Source: Pontiella desulfatans
Lineage (GTDB): Bacteria > Verrucomicrobiota > Kiritimatiellia > Kiritimatiellales > Pontiellaceae
Direction of reading: 5' to 3'
Length of the DNA stretch: 64,000 nt
NCBI RefSeq assembly: GCF_900890425.1
Contig: NZ_CAAHFG010000001.1
Location: 1,922,001 to 1,986,000 of the forward strand
Shown here in pieces: positions 27,101-35,000 of this stretch. Position 1 is the stretch's first letter, and each line of letters begins with the position of its first letter. The notes beneath the pieces were generated by a model that was given only the letters and a program-made list of their open reading frames with translations, was not told the origin of the DNA and searched no databases. A program made the translations under genes and the position numbers.

Positions 27101-27233
27101 CGGTCTTGATGGTGAAGTCGGGGTTTTCGAGACGCCCGAGTTTTTGATACGACAGAAAGCCCGCCGCAATCAGCATGATGGTCATGACAACCATCACCGT
27201 CCGTTTTCGCAATGCAAATGATGCCGGATTCAT
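24195..27233 (-). CDS. RND-family efflux permease (AcrB/MdtB type)
   Basis: The inner-membrane proton-driven pump of the tripartite system; 1012 residues. Both RND halves are present, each with a first helix, a large periplasmic loop and a set of five or six helices. Helix 4 has GMLVDNAIVVADG (proton-relay Asp) and the hydrophobic region LGALILALG; the second half has FLGLSGMLIKNAVVLIDEIE. N-terminal FALRKRTVMVV and VTQYPGASPTEVEEEVTDPIE are typical of the HAE1-like group. Substrate cannot be predicted. A GGAG site precedes the ATG. It is in the same operon as the adaptor (15-base gap) and the TetR regulator. Confidence 0.93.
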   Translation of the reverse strand: MNPASFALRKRTVMVVMTIMLIAAGFLSYQKLGRLENPDFTIKTALVVTQYPGASPTEVEEEVTDPIEVAIQSMSQLKEVYSTSMEGVSIVYVDVRDTYTSTELPQIWDELRKKIGDMQGQLPPGAGPSIVNDDFGDVYGVFFALTGGDYSYAELKEYAEDLKTELLHCDDVAKIAFWGLQQEVIYVEFDRARITELGLSPEQIAGTMQAQNVVQPSGKVEIDGNYMRITPTGDLASEQVISDLFVGGGDELVRLGDIATVRRGYYDPKRQIMNFNGAPAIGIGISTVAGGNVVTMGESIKVKLAELEQTRPEGMELNSIYYQSEMVTSAVNGFVLNLIEAVVIVVVLLMFFMGWQSGLLIGAVLLLNISGTLLGMQIMDIDLQKISLGALILALGMLVDNAIVVADGILIRVERGESREDAAQDVVRDTQWPLLGATFVSILAFTAIGFAPGNIGEFCRSLFDVMAMSLLISWVLAVTITPLFCVWFLKIPDTHGEDPYDKPMFRRYRKLLHLAIHHRFITVATTVVLLVAAMAGFKKVPQAFFPGSPTPYFYINYWRPAGTHIDRTAEDLEKIDAYVRSLEGVKQTSSFAGEGTLRFMLSYNYETADPSYGMLLIETEDYHGISDLVKEIDAYLKKNFPKAEPYCSTIPNGPPLAFYVEARFFGPDKQVLEELGRQAVEIMRAEPTAKDARLDWRQPVQVLRPEFSETQARRVGVTRADLAQSLQLNFNGMVSGLYREGNEMIPIMMRPPESERSTVDNFDDVQVWSSGNRAFVPIRQVVTEIESEWEWPYVMRRDRLNTITARCNPVYGLPDTLRLKIAEQIEGLELPPGYRFEWAGEFEESAEAQAPLAATFPICLLGMFVITIWLFNSVRRPLIIFMCVPLSIIGVTAALLLTGMPFGFMSILGFLGLSGMLIKNAVVLIDEIELQLRRDVEPYKAVLDSSVSRMRPVIMAAGTTILGMAPLLADALYSGMAVTIMGGLFAATFLTLIIVPVVYTLVYRIKVDKTHL

Positions 27234-27248
27234 GATTCGATTCTCCGG

Positions 27249-28400
27249 CTAACGGTTTGCCGCGGTTTCAAGCGATAGCTGTTCGTGGATCAAGCGGCTT
27301 CCGGTGACCACAACCTGGTCTCCCTCCACCAATCCCTCGACCACCACGACGCGGGATTCCCCGTTAAGCGCTCCGATCACGACCGGGCGCAACTGCGCCT
27401 TGCCTTGTTCGGCGTCGTAGATCCAAACCGCGTTACCTTTCCGGGTGTCGGAAACCAAGGCCGATACCGGAACCGTGAGGACGCTCGCCACGTCGTCGGC
27501 CTGCGCGGGTTCGACCGTGGCCGTCATGCCCGGCAATACCGTGACGCCCTCGGGGGCTTCCATTTCAAAGATGGCGACATAGGTGCGCGTCAGCGCATCG
27601 GCCTGCGTGCTCCACTCCGTCAAACGCGCCTCGAAGCTTCTTGAGCGAATCGAGGGGAATGAGACGCTGACCTTGCTTTTGCTTTTGATCGGCGTTGCGA
27701 TGATTTCGTTTTCCGGAATGTTCACGACGATTTCGAGTTGCTGAATGTTGTGGTAGCGCAGCACGGTTTCTCCGGGATTGATCATTTCGTGGTTTTCAAC
27801 GAGCTGTTCCGTCACCGTGCCGTCGTAGGGCGCGAACAACGACGTATCCTTGAGCGCATGACGGGCAATCTGCAGCTGAACCTTGATGTTCTCAACGGCG
27901 GCGTCCGCGGAATCGAGTCCGCTTTTCCCCTTGTCGTAGTCGGATTGCGGAACGACCTTCTCTTCGAAGAGCCCGGCGATGCGTTTGTAATCTTGATCCG
28001 CATTGGCCTGGACGGCCTCCGCCCCGGAAAGTTGCGCTTCGAGCGATGCAATACGGTCTTCGAAATCGCGCGGATCGATCTGCATCAGCAGCTCCCCCTT
28101 TTTTACCGTTTTGCCGAGTTTCACGTTCACTTCGGTCAATGGCCCGCCAACGCGGAACGAAAGCGCGGTTTCTTCCGAGGCCTTGACGATGCCCGGATAG
28201 GCGCGGCGCCCATGCAACGGCGAGGCCGCTACCGTTTCATACCGAACCGGACGGGGCGTGTTGTTGAACGCCATCCGACCTTCGTTTTCATGCTTGGCCG
28301 CTTCTTTCTTTTTCGCGCCGGCGGCGCTCACCAATACAATGACCGCAAGCGCCAACAAGCCGCCCCCGACCCCGGTAATCATTTGTTTATTCAACTTCAT
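27249..28400 (-). CDS. RND efflux periplasmic adaptor (membrane fusion protein)
   Basis: Links the RND pump to the TolC-like channel. 383 residues: N-terminal anchor helix (about 8-28), a barrel-sandwich domain (TALSFRVGGPLTEVNVKLGKTVKKGE), a coiled-coil hairpin (about 110-175; RIASLEAQLSGAEAVQAN) and the second lipoyl half (LFAPYDGTVTEQLVENHEMI), then a beta-barrel and a membrane-proximal domain. GAGGGATTGGA precedes the ATG. There is an 18-base gap from the TetR stop, so the regulator, adaptor and pump share a transcript. Confidence 0.92.
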   Translation of the reverse strand: MKLNKQMITGVGGGLLALAVIVLVSAAGAKKKEAAKHENEGRMAFNNTPRPVRYETVAASPLHGRRAYPGIVKASEETALSFRVGGPLTEVNVKLGKTVKKGELLMQIDPRDFEDRIASLEAQLSGAEAVQANADQDYKRIAGLFEEKVVPQSDYDKGKSGLDSADAAVENIKVQLQIARHALKDTSLFAPYDGTVTEQLVENHEMINPGETVLRYHNIQQLEIVVNIPENEIIATPIKSKSKVSVSFPSIRSRSFEARLTEWSTQADALTRTYVAIFEMEAPEGVTVLPGMTATVEPAQADDVASVLTVPVSALVSDTRKGNAVWIYDAEQGKAQLRPVVIGALNGESRVVVVEGLVEGDQVVVTGSRLIHEQLSLETAANR

Positions 28401-28418
28401 TCCAATCCCTCAAGTTCC

Positions 28419-29063
28419 TTAATCCACCGGAAGCCCCAGCGACAACTGGGCCTGCCTAACCAACAAATCTTCCAATCTACTCAAATAGTCCTCCGAATAG
28501 CCTTCGACACCGAGCGCCTTTAAAAACACCTTCATGTAGTTGGCGTGGGCGAAGATCGGCATTTTCATGGTGATGGTGCGCTGAAACACCTCGGTTTCAT
28601 CCATTGTGGGATCGACGGCTTTCAAGAAGCGCTCCAGGGCCGCCGTGCTGGGTTCAAGCACCTCTGCCCGGAACAGTTCATAGAGTTCGTCATCGCGCTG
28701 GAGCAGTTGGTAAATCACCTGCGAATGCCAGGCGGGCCGATCCGACCTGAACAGGTCGTTGATCTCGCTTGAAACAATGATCCGAACCACCTTGGCCAGC
28801 TCTTCGCGCGTTGAGTTTTCGTCGATCGCGTCGATCGCATCGTAATAGGCCCGGTGCAGGCACCAGCTCATCGCCTCGCGCACCACCGCCGCGAAGAGAC
28901 CATCCTTGCCGCCGAAATGATAATGGATGCTTCCAATGTTTTCACCGGATGCTTCCGCCACCTTGCGGGTGGAAACGCTCGCGAACCCCTCCGCCGCCGC
29001 CAAGGTTCCTGCAGCATCAATAATGTTCATTCTCGTTGTTTCGGCTGCCGAATAGTGACTCAT
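28419..29063 (-). CDS. TetR-family regulator (CerR-like, DUF1956 C-terminal domain)
   Basis: Probably represses the efflux operon that it heads. 214 residues: an N-terminal HTH (about 10-58; TLAAAEGFASVSTRKVAEAS then GSIHYHFGGKDGLFAAVV) and a C-terminal ligand-binding domain of the DUF1956/CerR type (DRPAWHSQVIYQLLQRDDELY). The ATG at 29063 has GAGG five bases upstream; a GTG two codons earlier is less likely. Direct and inverted TTTAATC/TTTAGTC repeats fill the region just upstream. Confidence 0.9.
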   Translation of the reverse strand: MSHYSAAETTRMNIIDAAGTLAAAEGFASVSTRKVAEASGENIGSIHYHFGGKDGLFAAVVREAMSWCLHRAYYDAIDAIDENSTREELAKVVRIIVSSEINDLFRSDRPAWHSQVIYQLLQRDDELYELFRAEVLEPSTAALERFLKAVDPTMDETEVFQRTITMKMPIFAHANYMKVFLKALGVEGYSEDYLSRLEDLLVRQAQLSLGLPVD

Positions 29064-29077
29064 TTCCACCTCACATT

Positions 29078-29158
29078 TTTAATCAGACGACCAAATTTAA
29101 TCATCTGCCCAATTTAGTCAACCGATTAAATCGTTTTTTTGATCGTTCGACTAAATTG
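29078..29158. promoter_or_regulatory. Repeat-rich operator region between TetR gene and rSAM fusion
   Basis: The region holds direct repeats TTTAATCA (29078-29085 and 29096-29103), an imperfect palindrome TTTAGTCAACCGATTAAA (29113-29130), and perfect inverted 10-mers CAATTTAGTC (29110-29119) and GACTAAATTG (29149-29158). Several binding sites for the adjacent TetR protein are likely, covering both divergent promoters. Confidence 0.65.
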
Positions 29159-29211
29159 AATAGTTTCCATTGCGTATTGCTAGGAAACCGAGCTTGCGGC
29201 ACCCTTTTTCG

Positions 29212-30981
29212 ATGCAGCCGCCCTATCTTCAATACAAGGACTACATGAAGCAACGCTACGGCGATGCGCTCTTCCGTGTACCGATCGACTTTAACCTGGG
29301 TTGCCCGAACCGGGAATCCGATGGATCGGGCGGTTGCACCTTTTGCAACGTGCGCGGCTCCGCCGCCGTCCAGACGATGGGCAAGGACTCGGTCGAAGAA
29401 CAGATGGCCGAGGCGATCCGCTTCGCGCGCGACCGCTATGGCGCCAAGAAATACATGGCGTACATCCAGGCCTTTTCCGCCACCTTCGGCAAGCAGCAGC
29501 AACCGATGTATCTCGACCTGCTCGACGCCTTCGACTTTACCGCCGTCAGCATCGGCACCCGCCCCGACTGCCTGACGCCACAGGCCTACGATTTCCTTGC
29601 CGAACTCAACAAACACATCGAGGTGTGGGTGGAGCTCGGCGTGCAAACCGTGCACGACCGCACGCTGGAGCGCATCAACCGCGGCCACGACTGGGCCAGT
29701 AGCGAGACGGCCATCCAAAAGCTGCATGAACTCGGCATCAACGTCGCCGTCCACGTCATCCTCGGCCTGCCCGGCGAAACGGCCGAAGATTTCCGGCAGA
29801 CCGCCGACACGCTGGCCGCCCTGCCCATCGATGCCGTCAAAATCCACAACCTGCATATTGAAAAAGGAACCACCCTTGCACTGGAGCACGCACTCGCTCC
29901 CCTGCCCGTTTTGATGGAGCACGATTTTGCCGAGCACCTGATGGATTTCATTCGTCGCATGCCGCCCGGTATCCCGATCATGCGGCTCACCACCGACACC
30001 CTGGACGAGGAACTGATTGCCCCGAAATGGCACATGGCCAAGGGGCAGTTCAAGGATTATGTCATCCAGCAAATGACTTGCCGGGAGTGGCGCCAGGGGG
30101 ATCTCTTTGGGAGAGGGAAAAAGGAAGAACCGGAGAGCGGGAGCGGGCTGAAAACCGTTGAAACCGATGATGGGTCGGTCACATTTTGGAATGAGGACTA
30201 TAAGGAGCACTACCACTCGCCCGCCGGCGCCCGGCTGGAGGCCGAGGAAAAATACATTGTTCCCGGTAAGCTGAAAGAGCGCCTGGAGAAAGGAGATCTC
30301 CATCTTTTGGATGTCTGCTTTGGTCTAGGCTACAACAGTCTTTGCGCGCTCGACGCAACGAAGCAAGATGCTTCGTCCACACTCTCGATCACCGCCTTGG
30401 AAATGGATCGGCGGGTGGTGGGCGCGGCGGCGAAAAACATCCAAACTTCGGACTCTGATTCCTTCGACTGGAAACAAACATTGGCGGAACTGTACAAGGG
30501 CCAAGCATCCAGCATCCCGTCCCAAGCATCCATAAGCATCCTCTGGGGCGATGCACGCCATACGATTACCAAACTCCCCACGCAGTATTTCGATCTAGTG
30601 TTTCTCGACGCCTTCTCCACCCAGCGCAACAGCGAACTTTGGACGGTCGATTTTTTCAAGAAACTCAAGGCCGTCATGAAACCCGACGCCGTGCTGCTAA
30701 CCTATTGCGCCGCCATCCCCGTCCGCTCCGGCTTGATGGAGGCCGGGTTTTTCGTGGGCGAAACCGATCCGGTCGGGCGCCAGCGCGGTGGAACCCTCGC
30801 CGCCATGCGGGCGGAAGACATTGACCTCCCCCTGCCCGACCATGAACTACGGATGATCCGCGAAACCACCCGGGGCCTGCCCTACCGCGATCCGTACGGA
30901 GTTCGAACCAACAAGGAAATCCTGCGCGACCGACAGGAACGCATCATCGAATGCAAACAAGAAGATTCTTCCAATCGATAG
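29212..30981 (+). CDS. Fusion of TIGR01212-type radical SAM protein (YhcC/YtqA) with MnmC2/DUF752-type methyltransferase
   Basis: A 589-residue two-domain protein. Residues about 1-310 are radical SAM of the YhcC/YtqA type: FNLGCPNRES...GGCTFCNV in the cluster region, a WVELGVQTVHDRTLERINRG strand and GLPGETAEDF. Residues about 345-570 are a SAM-dependent methyltransferase like the MnmC2/MnmD (DUF752) domain: VCFGLGYNSLCAL for the SAM loop, FLDAFSTQRNSELWT, and LTYCAAIPVRSGLMEAGF. MnmC2 methylates aminomethyl-uridine at the tRNA wobble base, and the YtqA gene neighbours a mnm5 methyltransferase gene (ytqB) in Bacillus. A joint tRNA role is inference. The first ATG after the operator region is used as start. 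Confidence 0.85.
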   Translation: MQPPYLQYKDYMKQRYGDALFRVPIDFNLGCPNRESDGSGGCTFCNVRGSAAVQTMGKDSVEEQMAEAIRFARDRYGAKKYMAYIQAFSATFGKQQQPMYLDLLDAFDFTAVSIGTRPDCLTPQAYDFLAELNKHIEVWVELGVQTVHDRTLERINRGHDWASSETAIQKLHELGINVAVHVILGLPGETAEDFRQTADTLAALPIDAVKIHNLHIEKGTTLALEHALAPLPVLMEHDFAEHLMDFIRRMPPGIPIMRLTTDTLDEELIAPKWHMAKGQFKDYVIQQMTCREWRQGDLFGRGKKEEPESGSGLKTVETDDGSVTFWNEDYKEHYHSPAGARLEAEEKYIVPGKLKERLEKGDLHLLDVCFGLGYNSLCALDATKQDASSTLSITALEMDRRVVGAAAKNIQTSDSDSFDWKQTLAELYKGQASSIPSQASISILWGDARHTITKLPTQYFDLVFLDAFSTQRNSELWTVDFFKKLKAVMKPDAVLLTYCAAIPVRSGLMEAGFFVGETDPVGRQRGGTLAAMRAEDIDLPLPDHELRMIRETTRGLPYRDPYGVRTNKEILRDRQERIIECKQEDSSNR

Positions 30982-31007
30982 GCAACTGTGCTTAATTCCG
31001 CCGGATT

Positions 31008-32033
31008 ATGACGAACGACATCCATTTGACAGAAGACCTGCGCGTAAAAGAACTCAAAAAACTGGTCACCCCGGCCAAACTCAAGGAAGAGCTTCCGCTA
31101 GGGATCGAGCTCACCAACAAGGTGCTGGCCGACCGCGAAACCGTCCGCGACATCATTCACCTGCGGGACGACCGGATGCTGGTTGTGATTGGCCCCTGCT
31201 CCATCCACGATCCGTCGGCGGCGCTCGACTATGCCCAACGCCTGGCCAAGGTTGCCGACCAGGTGAAAGACCGCTACTTCATCGTTATGCGCGTCTACTT
31301 CGAGAAGCCGCGAACCACCATTGGCTGGAAGGGTTTCATCAACGATCCCCACCTCGACGATTCGTGCGACATGGAATTCGGCCTGCACGCCGCCCGCAAG
31401 CTGCTGCTCGACATCGCCATGCTCGGCCTGCCGATCGCCACCGAATTCCTCGACCCGATTGTCCCGCAATATACCGCCGACCTCGTCAGCTGGTCGGCCA
31501 TTGGCGCACGCACGACCGAATCGCAGACGCACCGCGAAATGTCGAGCGGCCTCTCCATGCCGGTCGGCTTCAAGAACGCCACCGACGGCAACATCGAGAT
31601 TGCCATCAACGCCATTGAATCGGCCAGCAATGCGCATAGCTTCCTCGGCATCGACCAGGACGGGCATACGGCGATTGTAAAGACCACCGGCAATCCGAAC
31701 ACGCATCTGGTATTGCGTGGCGGCAAGCAACCCAATTATCAATTTCCGGAAGTCACCTATGCCGCCTGCAAGCTCGAAGCTGCCGGCCTCGAAAAAACGC
31801 TGATGGTTGACTGCTCGCACGCCAACGCCAGCAAGGTGGCCCGCAACCAGGTCAAGGTCTGGGAAAGCATTCTTGAACAACGCGCCAAAGGCAACTGCCC
31901 GATCACCGGAGCCATGGTCGAAAGCTTCATCGAAGAAGGCAACCAGAAGATTTCCGGCAACCTCACCTATGGCCAATCCATTACCGATCCCTGCATCGAC
32001 TGGGCAACCACCGAGAAGATGCTGCGAATGTAG
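31008..32033 (+). CDS. 3-deoxy-7-phosphoheptulonate (DAHP) synthase, class I
   Basis: Condenses phosphoenolpyruvate with erythrose-4-phosphate, the first step of the shikimate pathway. 341 residues of the AroF/G/H group: VIGPCSIHDPSAALDYA, EKPRTTIGWKGFINDP, IGARTTESQTHREM and VDCSHANASK, all active-site segments, and the final SITDPCIDW. The allosteric subtype (Phe, Tyr or Trp) cannot be told from the sequence alone. It starts 26 bases after the rSAM fusion. Confidence 0.94.
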   Translation: MTNDIHLTEDLRVKELKKLVTPAKLKEELPLGIELTNKVLADRETVRDIIHLRDDRMLVVIGPCSIHDPSAALDYAQRLAKVADQVKDRYFIVMRVYFEKPRTTIGWKGFINDPHLDDSCDMEFGLHAARKLLLDIAMLGLPIATEFLDPIVPQYTADLVSWSAIGARTTESQTHREMSSGLSMPVGFKNATDGNIEIAINAIESASNAHSFLGIDQDGHTAIVKTTGNPNTHLVLRGGKQPNYQFPEVTYAACKLEAAGLEKTLMVDCSHANASKVARNQVKVWESILEQRAKGNCPITGAMVESFIEEGNQKISGNLTYGQSITDPCIDWATTEKMLRM

Positions 32034-32035
32034 CA

Positions 32036-32085
32036 TGGTGCTCCGCGCCGTGTGCCGAACGTACGGGAAACGGCGCAGAGCACCG
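32036..32085. terminator. Bidirectional hairpin between converging genes
   Basis: GGTGCTC (32037-32043) and GCGCCGT (32045-32051) pair with ACGGCGC (32070-32076) and GAGCACC (32078-32084), leaving one mismatch and a 18-base loop. It sits exactly between the DAHP synthase stop and the stop of the large - strand gene. No long T-run follows, so it may be a partial terminator. Confidence 0.6.
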
Positions 32086-32090
32086 TTCTA

Positions 32091-35000
32091 CTAATTCCCA
32101 CCGGTCACACGGTAGAAGCCGTTGGTGGTGTCGGGCGTGACGCTGCCGGTGAAGTCGCGCGTTGCCGTGGTGACCGCCGTCCACGTTGCATTGGTGAGCG
32201 ACTCCTTCTTTTCAACCACAAAGAACGGAACGCCGCCTTCCCATTCCAGCAGCACGTTGGTTGGATTTGCGCTGATGGAAGTAATTTGCAGGTCTTCAAG
32301 CGGCTGGACATCGGTTGCGGCGAGCACCACATCGTTGCCCGTTCCACCTACATAGGTGATTCGCAGCGTAACGTTGCCGGCCACCAGCGAAGCGCCTTCC
32401 GGCAGACCGTCGAAGGTGCCGGCGATCGGGTCCGAGCCGTCGTTGTCGATCACGAGGAACGAATCGCCCAGGGCGGGCACGAAGCCCCAGCTGATATCCA
32501 GGTCGGCATCGGCCAGCTTGATCGCGCCGTTGACGTCGAGCTGGTCGTAGCCCGGGAGAGTGAAGTCGTCGAGCTCCAGCTCGAACGTTGAACCGCTACC
32601 CAGCACCGTGCTTCCGGCACCCAATTGCCCGGCGCTCGCTCCCGGTGCCACGGTGCCGTCGCTTTCGACCGCGCCCACCGTGCCGATGCCGCTGAGCCGG
32701 CCGCCACCCAAGACCTTCACAAGGCTCGAAGACTGCGACCCGTTCACCCGCAGGGTTCCGGAATAAATTTCGGTGTCCCCGGAATAGGTGTTGTTTCCGG
32801 CAAGCGTAAACGTACCGTATCCATATTTCCGGAGCATTCCGGAACCCTCGATCAGCCCCTCGAAGCTGGTTGACGTTCCGTCCGCCCCAGTGCTTAACGT
32901 GCCGCTTCCAAGATCCACATGCCCGCTACCGGCCAGCGACCCGATATATTCGGTCGCGTTGTTCAGGTCGAACAAACCGGACGAGTCAACGGTTACCCGT
33001 TCCGTATCGATCTGCGCGCCACTCAGCAGACGCACGACATCCGCATCCGCACCGCCGTTGCCGTCACCAATATACAACCGTCCGATAATCGTGCCGTTGG
33101 CGACGCTCTTGTTCAGCGCCAACGTGCCTGCATCGACATAGGTGTTTCCGGTGTAGGTGTTGGCGATGGCACCGGAGAGGATCAGCGTGCCCTGGTTTGC
33201 CTTGGTCAGGTTGCCCGCGCCGCCGATTGAACCGGAAAGATCCAGCGTGGCCGCAACATGCCCGAGCGTGATGATTGAATCGGATTGCAACGTGATATCG
33301 CCCGTCCAAGCATTTGCGCCGCTGGTTGAATAGAGCCCGCCGTATCCGCTGTTCGATGAATTCAGCGTCAAGTGCTCGCCGGTAATCGTATGCCCGCCGC
33401 CGTGGATCTGCAGGTAGGCGCTACCGTTTACCGTGGTACCACCCGCCGCGGTTCCCAGTCCGAGATCGTTCTCCAACCGCAGTCCACCGGCTTCAATCAA
33501 GAACGGTCCGGTGAAGGTGTTCGCCGCCGTGAGCTGCAGCTCGCCGCCACCAGTTTTCGAGATGCTTCCTCCACCGGAAATAACCGCATCGATCACGAGC
33601 TCTGATGGATTGCCGGCCGATGCGGTACTTGGCGGAACCGAAAGAACCGTGCTTCCGGACAACGCAAGGTTTCCCGAAATCGTTGAAAAAGCATCAACGA
33701 TGCCCTGCGAATCCACATTCACATCGTCCACGATCGTCAGCGTTGCGCTACCCGTATCGACATCCGCACCGCCGTTCAGGTTCAGATCACGTATGGCTTC
33801 GTTATATCCGTTCAGCTCATAAGACCCCGATGCGTTGACGGTAACATGGTCGAAGATCTCGCTGGAGCCCAGGTGCCGGGCCACTGCCGCCGGATCGCCC
33901 GAACCGTTGCCGCCAATGATTAGGGAGTGAGGAATGGACTGGCCGGTTTTGCCCATTAGCAGTGTGCCCTCCTCGACGGTGACATCCCCGGCAAACGTAT
34001 TGTTGCCCGTGCCGGATAGCGTCAGTTCCCCTTCGCCAGTCTTGACGAGCGATCCCGCCCCATCGATGGGGCCGCTGATGTCCAAGGTATAGACATCGTA
34101 CACTTCAATCTGGGTTTCCCGCAGCAGCGTTATCGGCCCGGCCCAGGAGTTTGATCCGGATGGAAACGAGCTGAAGATGGCGCGATAACTTGAACTGTCC
34201 ATCGTCAGCGCTTCGTTCCCGACTTGCGTGCCCACCGTCAGTCTTGCGGCATTGTTAACAAACGTGCCTTCAGCTTCACTGCCCAATGACGTCGGTTGTC
34301 GTATAGAGAGCACTCCTTGATCCACGGTCATGGTCCCGGTGAAGGAATTAGCCGACATCAGATACAGGTATCCACTGCTCGTTTTGGTAATGTTGGCTGT
34401 TCCGCTCATCGCGGCATACATATAAAGCAACCCGGCGCTATCGATGGTGCATTCGCCGGTGCCCACATTCAGGTTACCGTAAATCCGGGATGATCCCACC
34501 GGATCGACCAGAATCTGGCTGTTGGCTCCGAGCGTAAGGGTGCCGGTGCCCGTTTGCACTTCGCCGCCCCCGTTCAGCGTCAGGCTGTTGCCGACCGTGT
34601 CGTTGAAGTTATTCAAATCGAGCAACCCGTCGGCATTTACGGTGATGGGAACCGAACCCAGCTGGAACTGTCCCAACTCCCGGGCAATCGCGCTGTCTGC
34701 CGCTCCCGAACCGTCGCCCACCGTCAACGAGCCGTAACCGACGGCCCAGTAGGGTGAGTTTTTGTCCATCAACAGCTGACCATCGTTCACGACGGTCGGA
34801 CCGGTGAAGGCGTTATTCGCCGAACCGGAGAGAATCAGGTCGCCGGCCCCGATGAACGTGATGCCGCCCGAACCGGTGATGGTGCCGCCGAGTTCCAGCG
34901 AACCGCTGCTCGAAATCCGAGCATCTTCATCCAACACCACGTCGCCCGTCCAAAGAGAGGTGCTGCTGGCATAGAGCACCGTTCCGCTGGCCACGGGTCT

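Noticed and set aside
25062-27221. A 719-codon open frame on the + strand
   Set aside because: It is antisense to the RND permease, has shadow-type composition (many Arg, His, Asp and Gly) and no ribosome site.
29101-30303. A 400-codon open frame on the - strand
   Set aside because: Antisense to the radical-SAM fusion; no family resemblance.
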